NCBI GenBank assembly: GCA_963978905.1
Contig: OZ022261.1
Location: 18,337,582-18,401,581, forward strand
Source of the DNA: Trichostrongylus colubriformis
Lineage: Eukaryota > Nematoda > Chromadorea > Rhabditida > Trichostrongylidae
Direction: 5' to 3'
DNA: 64,000 nt
In this document: positions 44,120 to 53,967 of the stretch, in pieces
Layout: each line of letters starts with the position of its first letter
How positions within the stretch are numbered: the first letter of the stretch is position 1
Position numbers and translations under genes: made by a program
The notes under the pieces: model-generated
Databases searched by the model: none
Seen by the model: the letters and a program-made list of their open reading frames with translations, nothing else
Told to the model about the DNA's origin: nothing

Positions 44120-44133
44120 CCTGGGAAAAAACG
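44120..44133 (-). promoter_or_regulatory. Likely spliced-leader acceptor immediately before the cysteine synthase-like ATG
   Basis: The minus strand reads a T-run then CCCAG followed by GATGG, with the AG one base before the start codon. A polypyrimidine-AG this close to an ATG, with no upstream coding exon in phase, is the usual position of a nematode trans-splicing acceptor. It could also be an ordinary cis acceptor for a 5' UTR exon. Confidence 0.6.
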
Positions 44134-44141
44134 ATTCAAGG

Positions 44142-45656
44142 ACAAGACGGATTCCGCAGGCCGCCGACTTGTCACCACCGTAACCACGTTCAAAAGACGA
44201 AAGGCGTCCTTTAAAGCTTTTGACACTAGCGCGTTCCTTCGAACACGGAGAAAGTTGGGATCATCGAAGACTCGAAGCTTCTGAGGTAATCGTTGCTTGT
44301 GAAAATTTACACAAACGTGAATCTTGGAAGAGGGTGTCTATGCTCAAACTTTCCTTAGGTAAGGAGAATGGTCCAAATACCGATGAGCAGTATTTTAGGT
44401 ATCGGCGCCATTTGGAGCTTTTAGTTTTTTCTTCAAGTTCTTTGCTAACTTATAATTAGCGGCGAGAACGGGTGCCACTGTTGCTTTGGGGAAGGAGTAC
44501 ATCAATCAGCTTGGCATCATGCGCTACTTCTGCCTAGTTTTTAGAATGGGAAGAGGCTCCTTACATTAAAGCTCAGGCAAAAACATAGGTGTTATTGTGA
44601 GGCACCAGACCTTTTGCGCCACCGCCTTCACATGATATCATTCTACAATCAACTAATATGAAATCATTCGAACACTTGGGTGTATATTTTTACCAAGCCT
44701 TGATCAAGGAAAAGGGTTCCCATGCAAGGCTCAGGCAAGAAACATGGACAATAACAGCGTCAAACGCCGAGCACATGGAGTGTTCCCCTCTTTCCCCACT
44801 GGCACCGAAGTCTTTACTTGGTCTACAGATTATGGATAGGATGGAATCCAGGGAGATGTGGTGGCTAGGCGGAAGGGTGGCGCCTTTTTAATAATCGAGA
44901 GATATTATCTCTCTTTTTGAATACAGTGGTGGTTCAGTGGGATAACGTTTATCCTTATAGCAGCCAAAAAATGCGAACCCTTACTCGGGTGGAACGAAAA
45001 CGATATAACGATCCTAGCCCCGCCCCCTATGGAGCAGGGGTGACCGCGGGTTCTGGCTACAAGCCAGAACAGGAGAGAAGACAGCGCAAAAATGGATATG
45101 TACCCTAATGTCAGGATGCCGCACGATGGCGAGCGGCGTGCGACACAGTGTGTGCGAGCTATGCGCGTCGCGGTAGTTGGGTCTCAAAACGATTACAACG
45201 TAATGCTAGGAGTGCGATACGCAGTTGACTTCTAATCGCTTCGGGACCCAACAATTTAGCTCGTCCGCATTGCTTCGCTTGCGACATACCGCAGTGCGGC
45301 ATCCTGACATTAAGGTACACATCCCGCAAAAATGAGTGCCTCCCAAAACCACATAAGCACCCCAGAACTGCTGCGGCGCGCCATAAATGAATTTGATTTG
45401 GGTGCTTGTGTAGATAGGGGATTGTAATGTAGTTGGGGGAGGATTTTTACTGCGCTCAGCATCCAGCGCAGTTCTGTCTAGGCTTTTCCCCAAGCTTTAG
45501 TTTATGGAAAATCCCTATTTCACCATAAGAAGGAGTCGGATGGATGAGTAAGAAACATTAAAAGACCCCATCGCGCATGCCCCAATCCAAAACGCGTTCA
45601 GTGATTACCAGGTTAACGGTGGTAACAAATCGGCGGCCTGCGGGATCCGTCTTGTG
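44142..45656. mobile_element. 1.5-kb TIR transposon in the cysteine synthase-like upstream region
   Basis: Inverted ends of about 45 bp: ACAAGACGGATTCCGCAGG on the left and, on the opposite strand at the right, ACAAGACGGATCCCGCAGG, both continuing CCGCCGA and ACCACCGT. The 7-bp direct repeat TTCAAGG flanks it (44,135-44,141 and 45,657-45,663). No transposase recognised. A 230-bp Mutator-like MITE is nested inside (45,095-45,324). A 7-bp duplication does not match hAT (8) or MULE (9) exactly, so the superfamily is left open. Confidence 0.75.
45095..45324. mobile_element. Mutator-like MITE with perfect 9-bp target duplication
   Basis: 230 bp with 31-bp terminal inverted repeats (GGATATGTACCCTAATG then TCAGGATGCCGCAC; two mismatches between ends). 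The exact 9-bp direct repeat CGCAAAAAT lies at 45,086-45,094 and 45,325-45,333. No coding capacity. The near-intact ends suggest a recent insertion. Confidence 0.9.
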
Positions 45657-47156
45657 TTCAAGGTGATGAAAGAATGTTTCCGAAAAAACACAAAATAAAG
45701 TGTTCCGGCAATAATCGACATGAATTGGCTGAACAGATGTGATCAAGGTGCTTTAAACTGTGAATCAGAATAATATTCAATAATGTCTACACTGTGGAAA
45801 AGAAGTGCCCAGGAGTAGTACAAGGGTACACTGCAAACATTAAGACAACGGGAATTTGTCAGCAGTTTTCGCGCCCGCCTCCAACTGTGCGCTCCATGAC
45901 TAACCCTGTTCGAAAACATAATACGGAATACACAATACAGAATTTGTATGGCACTGGGTGACGTCGCCAGGTATATATATGTGCCACCGTCTCCGAACTC
46001 GTCAGATTTTGTTACAATTATTGATTTAGGACGGTCTAAGGAAGCAGAACATCGTAGTAATTCCCTTGGATATGGAACCTATGACTGTTGGCGACAAGTT
46101 TTTGGGAGCTTCTTCGTAAAAGAGCTAGAAACGGTTAAGGAACTCCAAGCTGGGCACAGGAGAACAAGGAAGTGTAACGTTTGTGCATTCGCGCGGTTGC
46201 GTTGTTCATTAGAACCAGTTTGCGTTTGACATTGGAGATAGCCTCGACATTTTCCGATCGTTTTTTACCGTCTTCTATACAATTTGTTCCACGAACACGT
46301 TGCACTAGATTCGTTGAACGCTTTTGTTGATTCATGGTGCAGGTCGCTGTCGTGCGACAGGGTGGCAACAACCGCAATGGCGGTTTCTTAAGACACCGCT
46401 CAGAGCAAACTAAGCTAACTGCGAAGTATGAAGGTAGGAAAGCCAAAAAGTGATAGTAACGAAGGTACGGAATGAAATGAGCTGTGGCGGTCCACTGGAT
46501 TAGTATGATGTAAATGCTGTAACACAAACAAAATGGGGTTATCAAGTGTTTTCCAGATGTTATGCGAGTAGGGAGAGCAAACCGACGTCCTGCTCGTGAC
46601 GTACGAAGAGCAGAGAATGAGAACCCACTATCTTGTAGGTCCGTCGACTCTGTTGATAGTGAGGACTTCCGAATAAAACGCTGTATTAGGCAACGAGACA
46701 ACTAGGGACTAGGATCGTCGTGAAACCCGATGATACGGTCAGAAACCTGAGAAACACGGCCCTCTCTCTCAACACTGATCCTCATCGAGGACGTTTCATC
46801 GCGCAATGCACGATGCAGTAGGGACCGGTCATGTCAGGTAATCTAGCGTTGTCCCGCTCTCCACAAATACTCCCGTTGTAGCCGCCCACCGGACCAAAAC
46901 GCATCCATACGAGGCCGCGATGAAAAGTTCGAGGGCTTTCATTCCAACGCGAGGATCGCTACAGATCATCTCTTTAAAACATTCATTTAGAGAAAGCATC
47001 CTCACCACTCTTGATTTTTTTCTCATTAAACCTAATGATGACTTTACGTTACGGGTGGATTTGAACCTGCCCAGTATCGAAGCAACTTAACGCAAATAAT
47101 GAAATGCATCGTTCAACTCATATTGCAATCCTCTGGAGAGGGTCCTCCACCGTGGC
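45657..47156. other. Region with possible exons of an unidentified minus-strand gene
   Basis: Minus-strand frames at 47,026-46,829 (CFKEMICSDPRVGMKALELF) and 46,701-46,135 (SSLSTESTDLQDSGFSFSAL) have a somewhat coding-like look. I could not join them by splice phase or name a family. Treat as hypothetical; may be part of a gene upstream of the cysteine synthase-like gene. Confidence 0.2.
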
Positions 47157-47360
47157 TAAGGCCGCATCCATACTTTGCGCGGGACGCGCTTCGTTTGTAG
47201 ACGCTCGACTCAACCACACCACAGTATGATGATCGTGACGAGAGTCACGAATCTGAATTCGAAACTGGCATAGTAACAAGCTATGCCAAAATTCGAATTC
47301 GTATTCGTGGGTTCTCGTCACGATCACCATACTGTAGTGATCGTTTTACAAACAGAGCGC
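47157..47360. mobile_element. PIF/Harbinger-like MITE, diverged copy C (truncated)
   Basis: Starts after TAA with GGCCGCATCCATACTTTGCGC, then a palindrome with ACAGTATGATGATCGTGAC and its near complement ending at CACCATACTGTAGTGATCG. Same layout as the copies at 17,365 and 42,124 but more diverged and lacking the right end. Confidence 0.6.
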
Positions 47361-47482
47361 GTCACTAGAGTACCGCCGTGGCCTGCGGCGAAGCACTTAT
47401 TGATACTGGGTCGGTAATTTTCATGCTACCAGTTGCCCTCAGGAACGGAAAGCGGAGCAGCTTTGACATAGACCGCCAAGTA

Positions 47483-47648
47483 TTAGGTTGATGCATAATT
47501 TTCCGCCACGACTTTTTTGGCCAATCTTTGCTACCTTGCCGAGGTTCTCCACTTCACGTACAGTCGTCGAATGATTATAACCGAGCATAGTTGCCATTTT
47601 CCTGGTGGTAAGATAAGAGTTCTCCTCCAGGGTGGAACGCAGCTCTCC
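47483..47648 (-). mobile_element. Mariner remnant, 3' part, left of the BEL insertion
   Basis: Begins after TA with TTAGGTTGATGCATAATTT, a mariner terminus. The minus strand encodes the second helix-turn-helix region of a mariner transposase (TTRKMATMLGYNHSTTVREV) running almost straight into the terminus, so the catalytic domain was already deleted. Its other part lies at 57,172-57,420, across the BEL element. Confidence 0.8.
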
Positions 47649-47911
47649 TGTGGCGGATTTATTGTTCAGCCACAGGAAATTTCTATTGTTTCCTTTTTGA
47701 AAAGTGGTTCAGTGGTTTTAATATGTTTATTAATAAATACAAACGGGTGGCAAAATACGACAATGGGTGGATGAGAAAGGCGACTGCTCGCCACACAATC
47801 TCAAAGCTTTCTGCCTTTCTCGCCGTGGCGAAGAAAGGCGGACCCAGCGGACATGTGGTGTCCACCTGGGTGGTACAATGGGACAAAGCGGGTCGCGTGA
47901 AGTGCGCGACA
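47649..47911 (-). repeat. 3' LTR of BEL element 1
   Basis: 263 bp, TG...CA termini, 2 differences from the 5' LTR (at about 47,719 and 47,740). On the minus strand AATAAA lies a dozen bases before its end and could serve as the poly(A) signal. No clear polypurine tract was found immediately upstream. Confidence 0.95.
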
Positions 47912-48248
47912 CTCCAGGCGCCCGAAAGAATATTTTTGAAGTTCTTCTTTGAATTGTAGTTGTTGGACGTGGTGTAGTCGTTGTGGAGACGTTGTGGGGA
48001 GGCGTGGACGAGATATTGAGCCAAGTGTTGAACGATGTTGAGCCAAGTGTTGCTGGTGTTGTGAATTTCTGAATTATTTTAATTATAATAGGAGGGCAAC
48101 ATAATAATGAGTAACTGGCAGAGAGAACTTGCTTCTTAGAACTTTCTCTTCTTTATAAAAGCATTCGCTTTACTGGGGCACAACAGTGCGTTGTGAGGTT
48201 GGCGGCATACGCCGCACAAGACCTTACATACCGCATCGTGTGCGGGTT

Positions 48249-48623
48249 TCAAGCACTGTCCGCAAAGTCCCATTTCGACACCTGAAAGGTACGAGCATAT
48301 GTGTTGGGGAAGCGCGGACAGCGCCCACTTGGATGAGAATCTTCATTAGCATTCTCCTCCATGGTGCAGAATATGCACGCCGACCGCGGTGTAGTGCGTT
48401 CGGCCAGCTTCTCTAGAGCAGGCTTGAAGCTGCGCAATTCTTCTAGCGAATGGTGAATGGATGACAGCTTGACGATGGTCGCTTCGAATTGCTCGATTCG
48501 AGCGGTGATTGCGGAAGCGAATTCGTCGAATTTGAGACGAATTAGATCGCTCTTATGGTCGAGCGTCTTTAGAAGCTCCGTCTGGAGAAGTTCGTCGTCG
48601 AGCAGAGGTTCGTACTGAGCCAT
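48249..48623 (-). CDS. Post-envelope accessory ORF with coiled coil and zinc knuckles (BEL 1)
   Basis: A 124-codon frame between the env stop (48,810) and the 3' LTR. Residues 1-80 are charged and heptad-like (LLKTLDHKSDLIRLKFDEFA), consistent with a coiled coil. Then comes CIFC with downstream H and C (C-x2-C-x10-H-x4-C). Beyond about 48,265 the frame breaks. In the neighbouring frame the cysteine-rich pattern continues with two more knuckle-like clusters (CGQCLKPAHDAVC and CGVCRQPHNALLC) down to about 48,135. The intact product would look like a small Gag- or nucleocapsid-like RNA-binding protein. I do not recognise a named family. Confidence 0.55.
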   Translation of the reverse strand: MAQYEPLLDDELLQTELLKTLDHKSDLIRLKFDEFASAITARIEQFEATIVKLSSIHHSLEELRSFKPALEKLAERTTPRSACIFCTMEENANEDSHPSGRCPRFPNTYARTFQVSKWDFADSA

Positions 48624-48809
48624 TTTTAGTACTTAGTCCTTCACACTGGCTTTTTATACGGAAATCTCATTGTTTATAATTTTTGTACACGCCTGCTACA
48701 CTGTAGCTCCGCCCACTTGGGTTGAGGTGATTGTGGATATTTATACACTGAATTTGAATATCTTGGAGTATTGAAGGAGATCAAATTATTCGAAATCATT
48801 CGTGATCGA

Positions 48810-50042
48810 TCAATTTTGATATTGATCCGTATAATTCCTCACATATCGTATTGCAGATATAACGAGGCCGCAGGTCGCCCAGATTACCTTTAGCGTGCCA
48901 ATGGCGAATTTCATCGCGTAGATCGCGATAACTGGGAGTGTTCTTATCAACACTAGAACGAATAGCGGGCCGAATACATATGTTGTGGCCACTGCTACCA
49001 TTACCATTGTTACTGATATCAGTGTTATCTTCCAGTATTTCTTTATAATGTTGAGAAGTGGTCTGATATCCGGTATTCTCAAGCTTTGCAACCAGTGGAT
49101 AGGTTGCGATACGAAAGTATCTGTCTCATCAAATATTGAATTATTATCTCTTATTTCATGGAAGACTAAGATCCCTTCCATGGGAATATTGATTTCTTTG
49201 TCGTCGCAAACCGTGTGGCAGTTCTTTTGAATAACTGCATGGTTGAAATTGAGGTCCACAGCGGTTGTTTCGTTTCTTGGACCACACGCAACTGAGAATG
49301 TTTGTTCTTCACACTGTATTGTGATCCAGGACGACATCTCGGTTTTGCATGAAATTTGTATCTGGGCCCCTTCCATGCAGTCATAGCAACCTGAAATTTT
49401 TCCAAATTGGATTTCACATGGTTGCTTGATTACGTACTCATTAGCATTAATCAATGCATTAGATTGAAGCAAAAGGATCACTTCTGCTTCGGTTGAAGAT
49501 AGGATTATTTCCTTATTTTTAGTGTGAAGCTGTGCTGTCGGTGTGGATATAGGAAGAGTATCAATCAGTTTTGACTTGATATCCGATATCGATTCCACTG
49601 GACATCGGCAGCCTGTTATCGACCGCGAATCATAGCAGATACACTCAAAATGAGCTGAGCAATTGCCAAAGTTGTTGATGGCAGCTTGTTCTGTTGCACA
49701 CTCCACAGGAATTTTGTAGTTTTCAGGCACTATTACAGCATCATTTGAGCTGATGGCGAATCTTCTATTCATTGGAGGTGGCACTGGTTTCCGTATTGAA
49801 ATTACGGTCATTTTCAGGTCACCACCTGTGTGCCCAGCATAGGGTTCTAACTCATAACGGCTCTTTTTTGCAGTGTTGAAGAGCGTTGTCTGAATTTCCA
49901 CTGTGACCCTAGGTTTCCATTCCAAGCAGTCTACTATTTCATATACGGCTTCGGATTTGGGTTCGTGTACGAACCTATGAAATGAACACGAGGGTAGAGG
50001 TAGTAGGCACCCGCAGGAAATCCACCACACGCTGAAGCGCAT
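48810..50042 (-). CDS. env: BEL 1 envelope, C-terminal part (phlebovirus Gc-like)
   Basis: 410 codons continuing the envelope that starts in the 49,934-53,914 frame. Cys-rich ectodomain with the CGC and SCSFHRF pattern near the start, many paired cysteines in the middle (CYDSRSITGCRC, CYDCMEGAQIQISC), then a hydrophobic stretch near residues 340-400 forming transmembrane and cytoplasmic regions. In the Cer/Tas BEL clade such envelopes are related to phlebovirus class II fusion glycoproteins. The frame change at about 50,005-50,040 separates it from the N-terminal half, so no full-length glycoprotein is encoded. Confidence 0.8.
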   Translation of the reverse strand: MRFSVWWISCGCLLPLPSCSFHRFVHEPKSEAVYEIVDCLEWKPRVTVEIQTTLFNTAKKSRYELEPYAGHTGGDLKMTVISIRKPVPPPMNRRFAISSNDAVIVPENYKIPVECATEQAAINNFGNCSAHFECICYDSRSITGCRCPVESISDIKSKLIDTLPISTPTAQLHTKNKEIILSSTEAEVILLLQSNALINANEYVIKQPCEIQFGKISGCYDCMEGAQIQISCKTEMSSWITIQCEEQTFSVACGPRNETTAVDLNFNHAVIQKNCHTVCDDKEINIPMEGILVFHEIRDNNSIFDETDTFVSQPIHWLQSLRIPDIRPLLNIIKKYWKITLISVTMVMVAVATTYVFGPLFVLVLIRTLPVIAIYAMKFAIGTLKVIWATCGLVISAIRYVRNYTDQYQN

Positions 50043-53000
50043 GTGGAATATCCTGGAAATATTGCTGACTCGCTTAATTCCGAAACGACCTCGTTTCTAT
50101 GGAATTCACTGCACCTATCTTCGTAGCATGGTCCCATTTGTGGGTATCGTAGCGAATGATATATATTTGGTACTGAATCTCTTGTGAAGAAACGAGTCAT
50201 TTTGGTACATGTGAGCTTTACCGGAAAATGGTGAAGCTTGATTAATCCCACGGTTCTGTTTCCGTGGTTGACTTGTATGCACAAGTTCGAGTCGAGTCTA
50301 TTAAAATTAATCTCCTCGCTGTACTCATATGCGCAGTTGTCTCGTTGCGTGCAAATGAGGTTAACTGAGTGGCGCATGTAGCCGAGCTGGCAGGCTGACA
50401 CCCTTTGTAATGAGGCAATGATGCAACATACTGTAATTAATATCTGCTTGCCTAATGGTGTAGGATAGAATGTCTGAAGTGAGATACTTCTTGACTCATT
50501 GATAGAGGTGGACTCATTTACTCTGGGAATTGCGGTGTTTCTTTGTTTAACCTTGTTGTAAACAAGAGTAGCAGCTAGAGTCATGGCCCCTAAGATAAGG
50601 TATAGGATCAGGAAAGCCGATATAATGGCGCCTTGTGGCCAGCAATGTGGATTTCCCAATAAACCTTTGGAGAGGAATTTCTGTGCATAAACGCAGAAAT
50701 CCAGAGGCGAGCATTGCTTGGCTTTGGTGACCATTTTGTCATCTTTGAATGACTTCAACGTTACAGTTGTATTCTTATTTAGCGGAGATACCAGCAAATA
50801 TATTAGAATATCCTCTGTTCTGTTTGCGTACTCCTTACATGCGTTTCCTAGGCAAACTTCAAAAAGGTTTTGCCCTTCCGGAGGTGCTATCCTTACAATG
50901 CCTTCATGGCATTTTATGTGTCCTCCAGAATACAGAGTCAGCGCAGGTTGTATTGCACAAGCAATAACTAACATCATCGCTAGAACAGTATTACTGTAAG
51001 TGAGTCTTCGGCTTAGTGTCCTCGTCTTATAATCAATATAATTATGGTTGAGGCTCGTTGACGAATCAATTTCGTCAGAACTTTCTAAGCCCTCTTCGAA
51101 CTCCCTAATAACTTTGTAGGCCAATGTTTTTGCCTTTCGCTTAGGTAGTGTTCTGATGGGCACATTCTGGGGTTCTTCATGGTCCCCCTCTTCCGGAGTC
51201 TGATCGACACTAGCCGGGAAACTTCTTATTTCCACTGGATAGAGTTTGCACACTGGTTTTTGTAAGACCTTCTGGTTTGGCATCCGTACTTTTACCGTGC
51301 GAATTTGTCCATCATGGCTAAGGATCACCTCTTCGACCTTTCCGTAAACCCAGTTTCCGCGAGGAATCATCTCTTGTTCTATGAGCACGATTTCTCCGAG
51401 TTGCGGGAAAGAGCGTGTCACTCCTCTTCTTTGTTTCCTCTTATTTGTCTGAGTATCTCGGAGCGCTGTGAGGTAATCGAGGTTCCACTTCTCCCAAAAT
51501 TTGGAGGCCATATTCTCCGAACTTTCGAGCGCTTCTTTGACTTGAGCCGTTGTTTGAGGAAGTTCAGGATCGTAATCGGGATCCGCAACTTCGCCGGCTG
51601 TTTGAGCGTCTGGCACTGAGAATTTAGTGTTTCCGCATAGGAAATCAATAGGCCTTAACGGTATAATGCCTAAATCCGTAGGGTGTACTTTAGTAATCGG
51701 ACGGCTATTAAGAATGGCCTCTATCCTTGTCATTACCGTACAAAGTTGGATGAAAGTCATTCTTTTTCTACCAACTGTTTTTTGGAGTGCTCGCTTTACG
51801 GAGCCGACTAATCTTTCCCAGACACCTCCCAGCCAGGGAGCGTTTGGTGGATTGAAAATCCAGTGAATTCCTTCTGTCGCACAGTAGGACATGATCGAAT
51901 TGTCGTTTTCATCGTTTTCGAATAATTCCTCTATGACCTTTTGGCCAAGTCTGAAGTTAGTTCCACAGTCTGATCTGACATATTTTGGAACCCCTCTTCT
52001 AGAAATGAAGCGGATGAAGCTGTTCAGAAATGCACCCGCACTCAGATTTTCGACAACTTCGAGATGTACTGCTCTCGTCGTGAGACACGTGTACAAGCAA
52101 ACGTACATTTTCTCGAGCGTCGAGCTTTCTATTGGACCTAGAAAGTCACATCCGACCCTTTCGAAAGTTCTTGCCTCAATTACTCTGTCTTTCGGTAACG
52201 GTGGCATTTCCGGTGAACGGAATGGTAAACCGTGGCATTTTCGGCAAGTCACACAATGTTTAATCTGGTTTTTGATCAACGATGATGGTCGAGGAATCCA
52301 GAACCTTTGCCTCAACATTGTTAACAATTGTTCTCTGCCGCAATGAGCATTTTTATTATGAATATTAGTCACAATTAATCTCGCAAGATCCGATTTACAC
52401 GGTATATATATGGGCGATTTCGTATCTTCAGGCACGCAGGCGTTTTGTAGCCTTGATAGGTACCGAATGACACCGAAACTATCTGTCTGTAGCTTTTTCT
52501 GTGGGTGCCTTTTCTGAAGATCTTTGATGTCACAAGCACTTTGCTCTTGCAGGATTATAATGCGCTCGGCTGCAGCGGTATCATTAGCATTAATTTGATC
52601 CGCAACATCGAACTGATCGATAATAATTGCTCTAATGGTAGTGTTACGATTAGTATTGGTCTTCATGATCCATTTTTTGAGCCCTTTGCCGACTCTGGCC
52701 ATAGTTCTAATTGCTTTGGAAAGTCGAGAGAATTTGCTCAAATCTATGACCCTTATGGATTCTTTCGAGGCGGAGTTTTCCTCTATTTCCACATTTGCCA
52801 GTGAAGTCTCAGCAGCGACTTCTTCTATGGTTTCATCTGCGATACCATTGATTGATGAAAGAGGCCATTCGTGTTGGCTTTGTGCCAACCATTTTGGACC
52901 TCTGATCCAGCTATGGGAGCTCATGTTTGTACCAGACAGTCCTCTTGTTCCGGCATCTGCCGGATTCTCTGCTGTAGGTACATAGTAAAAGTTCACAGTG

Positions 53001-53914
53001 ATTTCTTTCAATCTGAACTGATTTACTAGCTTCGTTATTCGGTCTCTCTGATTGGACACGAATATAGGTAGTTTTCGCGCAGTTTTGATCCATGCAAGCG
53101 CTACCTTTGAATCTGTAACAATGTTGGCCTCTTTAATGATGCCCGGGATACTGTTACTAATGTTCGTGCTGAGCCTTATTCCCATAAGTACAGCTAGCAA
53201 TTCGAGTCTTGGAATTGTTTGTTTACTTTTCTTCGGTGCGAGTTTGGTTTTTCCGCGAACCAAAGAACTTATCTTAGACATGGTATTTGACCGTAAATAT
53301 GAACAGGTCGCCATGGCTATCTCGCTGGCGTCGCAAAATGTCCAAAGGCTATATGACTGCGCGCCGTTGGCAATAGGTTGCACGGCGCGAGGTATGCTCA
53401 CGGAAATGTTATTGATATCGTGGCATGCCTTAGCCCATTGCCTGCTGAGGTCAAGCGGTATGTCATCTTTCCAATCTAGATTACATCCATAAATTTCTTT
53501 CATTAAATGCTTGAGTTTTATAAGTAGTGGTGCAGCTAGACCTAGTGGATCATATTTTGAGTTTAGCTGGCTGGCTATATCGCGTTTTGCCAACCTTTCC
53601 TTCGTGCAGAATTTTATTCCCACGGAGAATTCATCGGACTCGGTGTCGTAGGGAACTCCTAGGAACTTGATCTTTCCAGTCGGCCCTTTGTCCTCTTCTG
53701 GAATAGCTTCGTTAACTGACTCGTTATTCGACACATATTCTCTAAGGTTCATTCCAATTTTGGCAAATAGCTCTTTCGATTTCTTATATTTCGCTATGGC
53801 CTCTGCCACAGTTGACGCTGACAGCAGTATGTTGTCCACGTACAGATTTCTAGCAATTTCATCTGCTAGATCATCATTTATGGCCATGAGATATGTCATT
53901 ATTGCCATGTTCAA
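49934..53914 (-). CDS. pol: BEL 1 pol (RT palm end, RNase H, integrase) and N-terminal envelope
   Basis: 1,326-codon frame. Near residue 25 it has the RT box YVDN where most RTs have YxDD. RNase H follows (FCDAS near 195, then VTDSKVALAW). Integrase begins with an HHCC zinc module (HCGREQLL near 527, CRKC near 558). Its catalytic core shows D in VGCDFLG near 588, D in RSDCGTNF near 649 and E in GGVWERLVGS near 700. From about residue 975 a hydrophobic leader and Cys-rich segments start the envelope, with a membrane stretch near 1095-1120 and CQLGYMRHSVNLIC further on. The start codon is arbitrary: the true frame enters from upstream across a break at about 53,970-54,000. The frame ends where env shifts near 50,000. 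Confidence 0.88.
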   Translation of the reverse strand: MNMAIMTYLMAINDDLADEIARNLYVDNILLSASTVAEAIAKYKKSKELFAKIGMNLREYVSNNESVNEAIPEEDKGPTGKIKFLGVPYDTESDEFSVGIKFCTKERLAKRDIASQLNSKYDPLGLAAPLLIKLKHLMKEIYGCNLDWKDDIPLDLSRQWAKACHDINNISVSIPRAVQPIANGAQSYSLWTFCDASEIAMATCSYLRSNTMSKISSLVRGKTKLAPKKSKQTIPRLELLAVLMGIRLSTNISNSIPGIIKEANIVTDSKVALAWIKTARKLPIFVSNQRDRITKLVNQFRLKEITVNFYYVPTAENPADAGTRGLSGTNMSSHSWIRGPKWLAQSQHEWPLSSINGIADETIEEVAAETSLANVEIEENSASKESIRVIDLSKFSRLSKAIRTMARVGKGLKKWIMKTNTNRNTTIRAIIIDQFDVADQINANDTAAAERIIILQEQSACDIKDLQKRHPQKKLQTDSFGVIRYLSRLQNACVPEDTKSPIYIPCKSDLARLIVTNIHNKNAHCGREQLLTMLRQRFWIPRPSSLIKNQIKHCVTCRKCHGLPFRSPEMPPLPKDRVIEARTFERVGCDFLGPIESSTLEKMYVCLYTCLTTRAVHLEVVENLSAGAFLNSFIRFISRRGVPKYVRSDCGTNFRLGQKVIEELFENDENDNSIMSYCATEGIHWIFNPPNAPWLGGVWERLVGSVKRALQKTVGRKRMTFIQLCTVMTRIEAILNSRPITKVHPTDLGIIPLRPIDFLCGNTKFSVPDAQTAGEVADPDYDPELPQTTAQVKEALESSENMASKFWEKWNLDYLTALRDTQTNKRKQRRGVTRSFPQLGEIVLIEQEMIPRGNWVYGKVEEVILSHDGQIRTVKVRMPNQKVLQKPVCKLYPVEIRSFPASVDQTPEEGDHEEPQNVPIRTLPKRKAKTLAYKVIREFEEGLESSDEIDSSTSLNHNYIDYKTRTLSRRLTYSNTVLAMMLVIACAIQPALTLYSGGHIKCHEGIVRIAPPEGQNLFEVCLGNACKEYANRTEDILIYLLVSPLNKNTTVTLKSFKDDKMVTKAKQCSPLDFCVYAQKFLSKGLLGNPHCWPQGAIISAFLILYLILGAMTLAATLVYNKVKQRNTAIPRVNESTSINESRSISLQTFYPTPLGKQILITVCCIIASLQRVSACQLGYMRHSVNLICTQRDNCAYEYSEEINFNRLDSNLCIQVNHGNRTVGLIKLHHFPVKLTCTKMTRFFTRDSVPNIYHSLRYPQMGPCYEDRCSEFHRNEVVSELSESAIFPGYSTCASACGGFPAGAYYLYPRVHFIGSYTNPNPKPYMK

Positions 53915-53967
53915 TATGCTTGGCGAAGCATTTATCCCAAATGGTAGCCTCTTGAAGCGATATTCTC

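Noticed and set aside
44142..45656. hAT element
   Set aside because: The flanking direct repeat is 7 bp with an eighth mismatching base, and no hAT transposase motif was seen, so the class is left open.
46135..46701. 188-codon minus-strand frame as a gene
   Set aside because: No family resemblance, possible splice signals inside it break it up, and it could not be joined in phase to neighbours; kept only as a hypothetical region.
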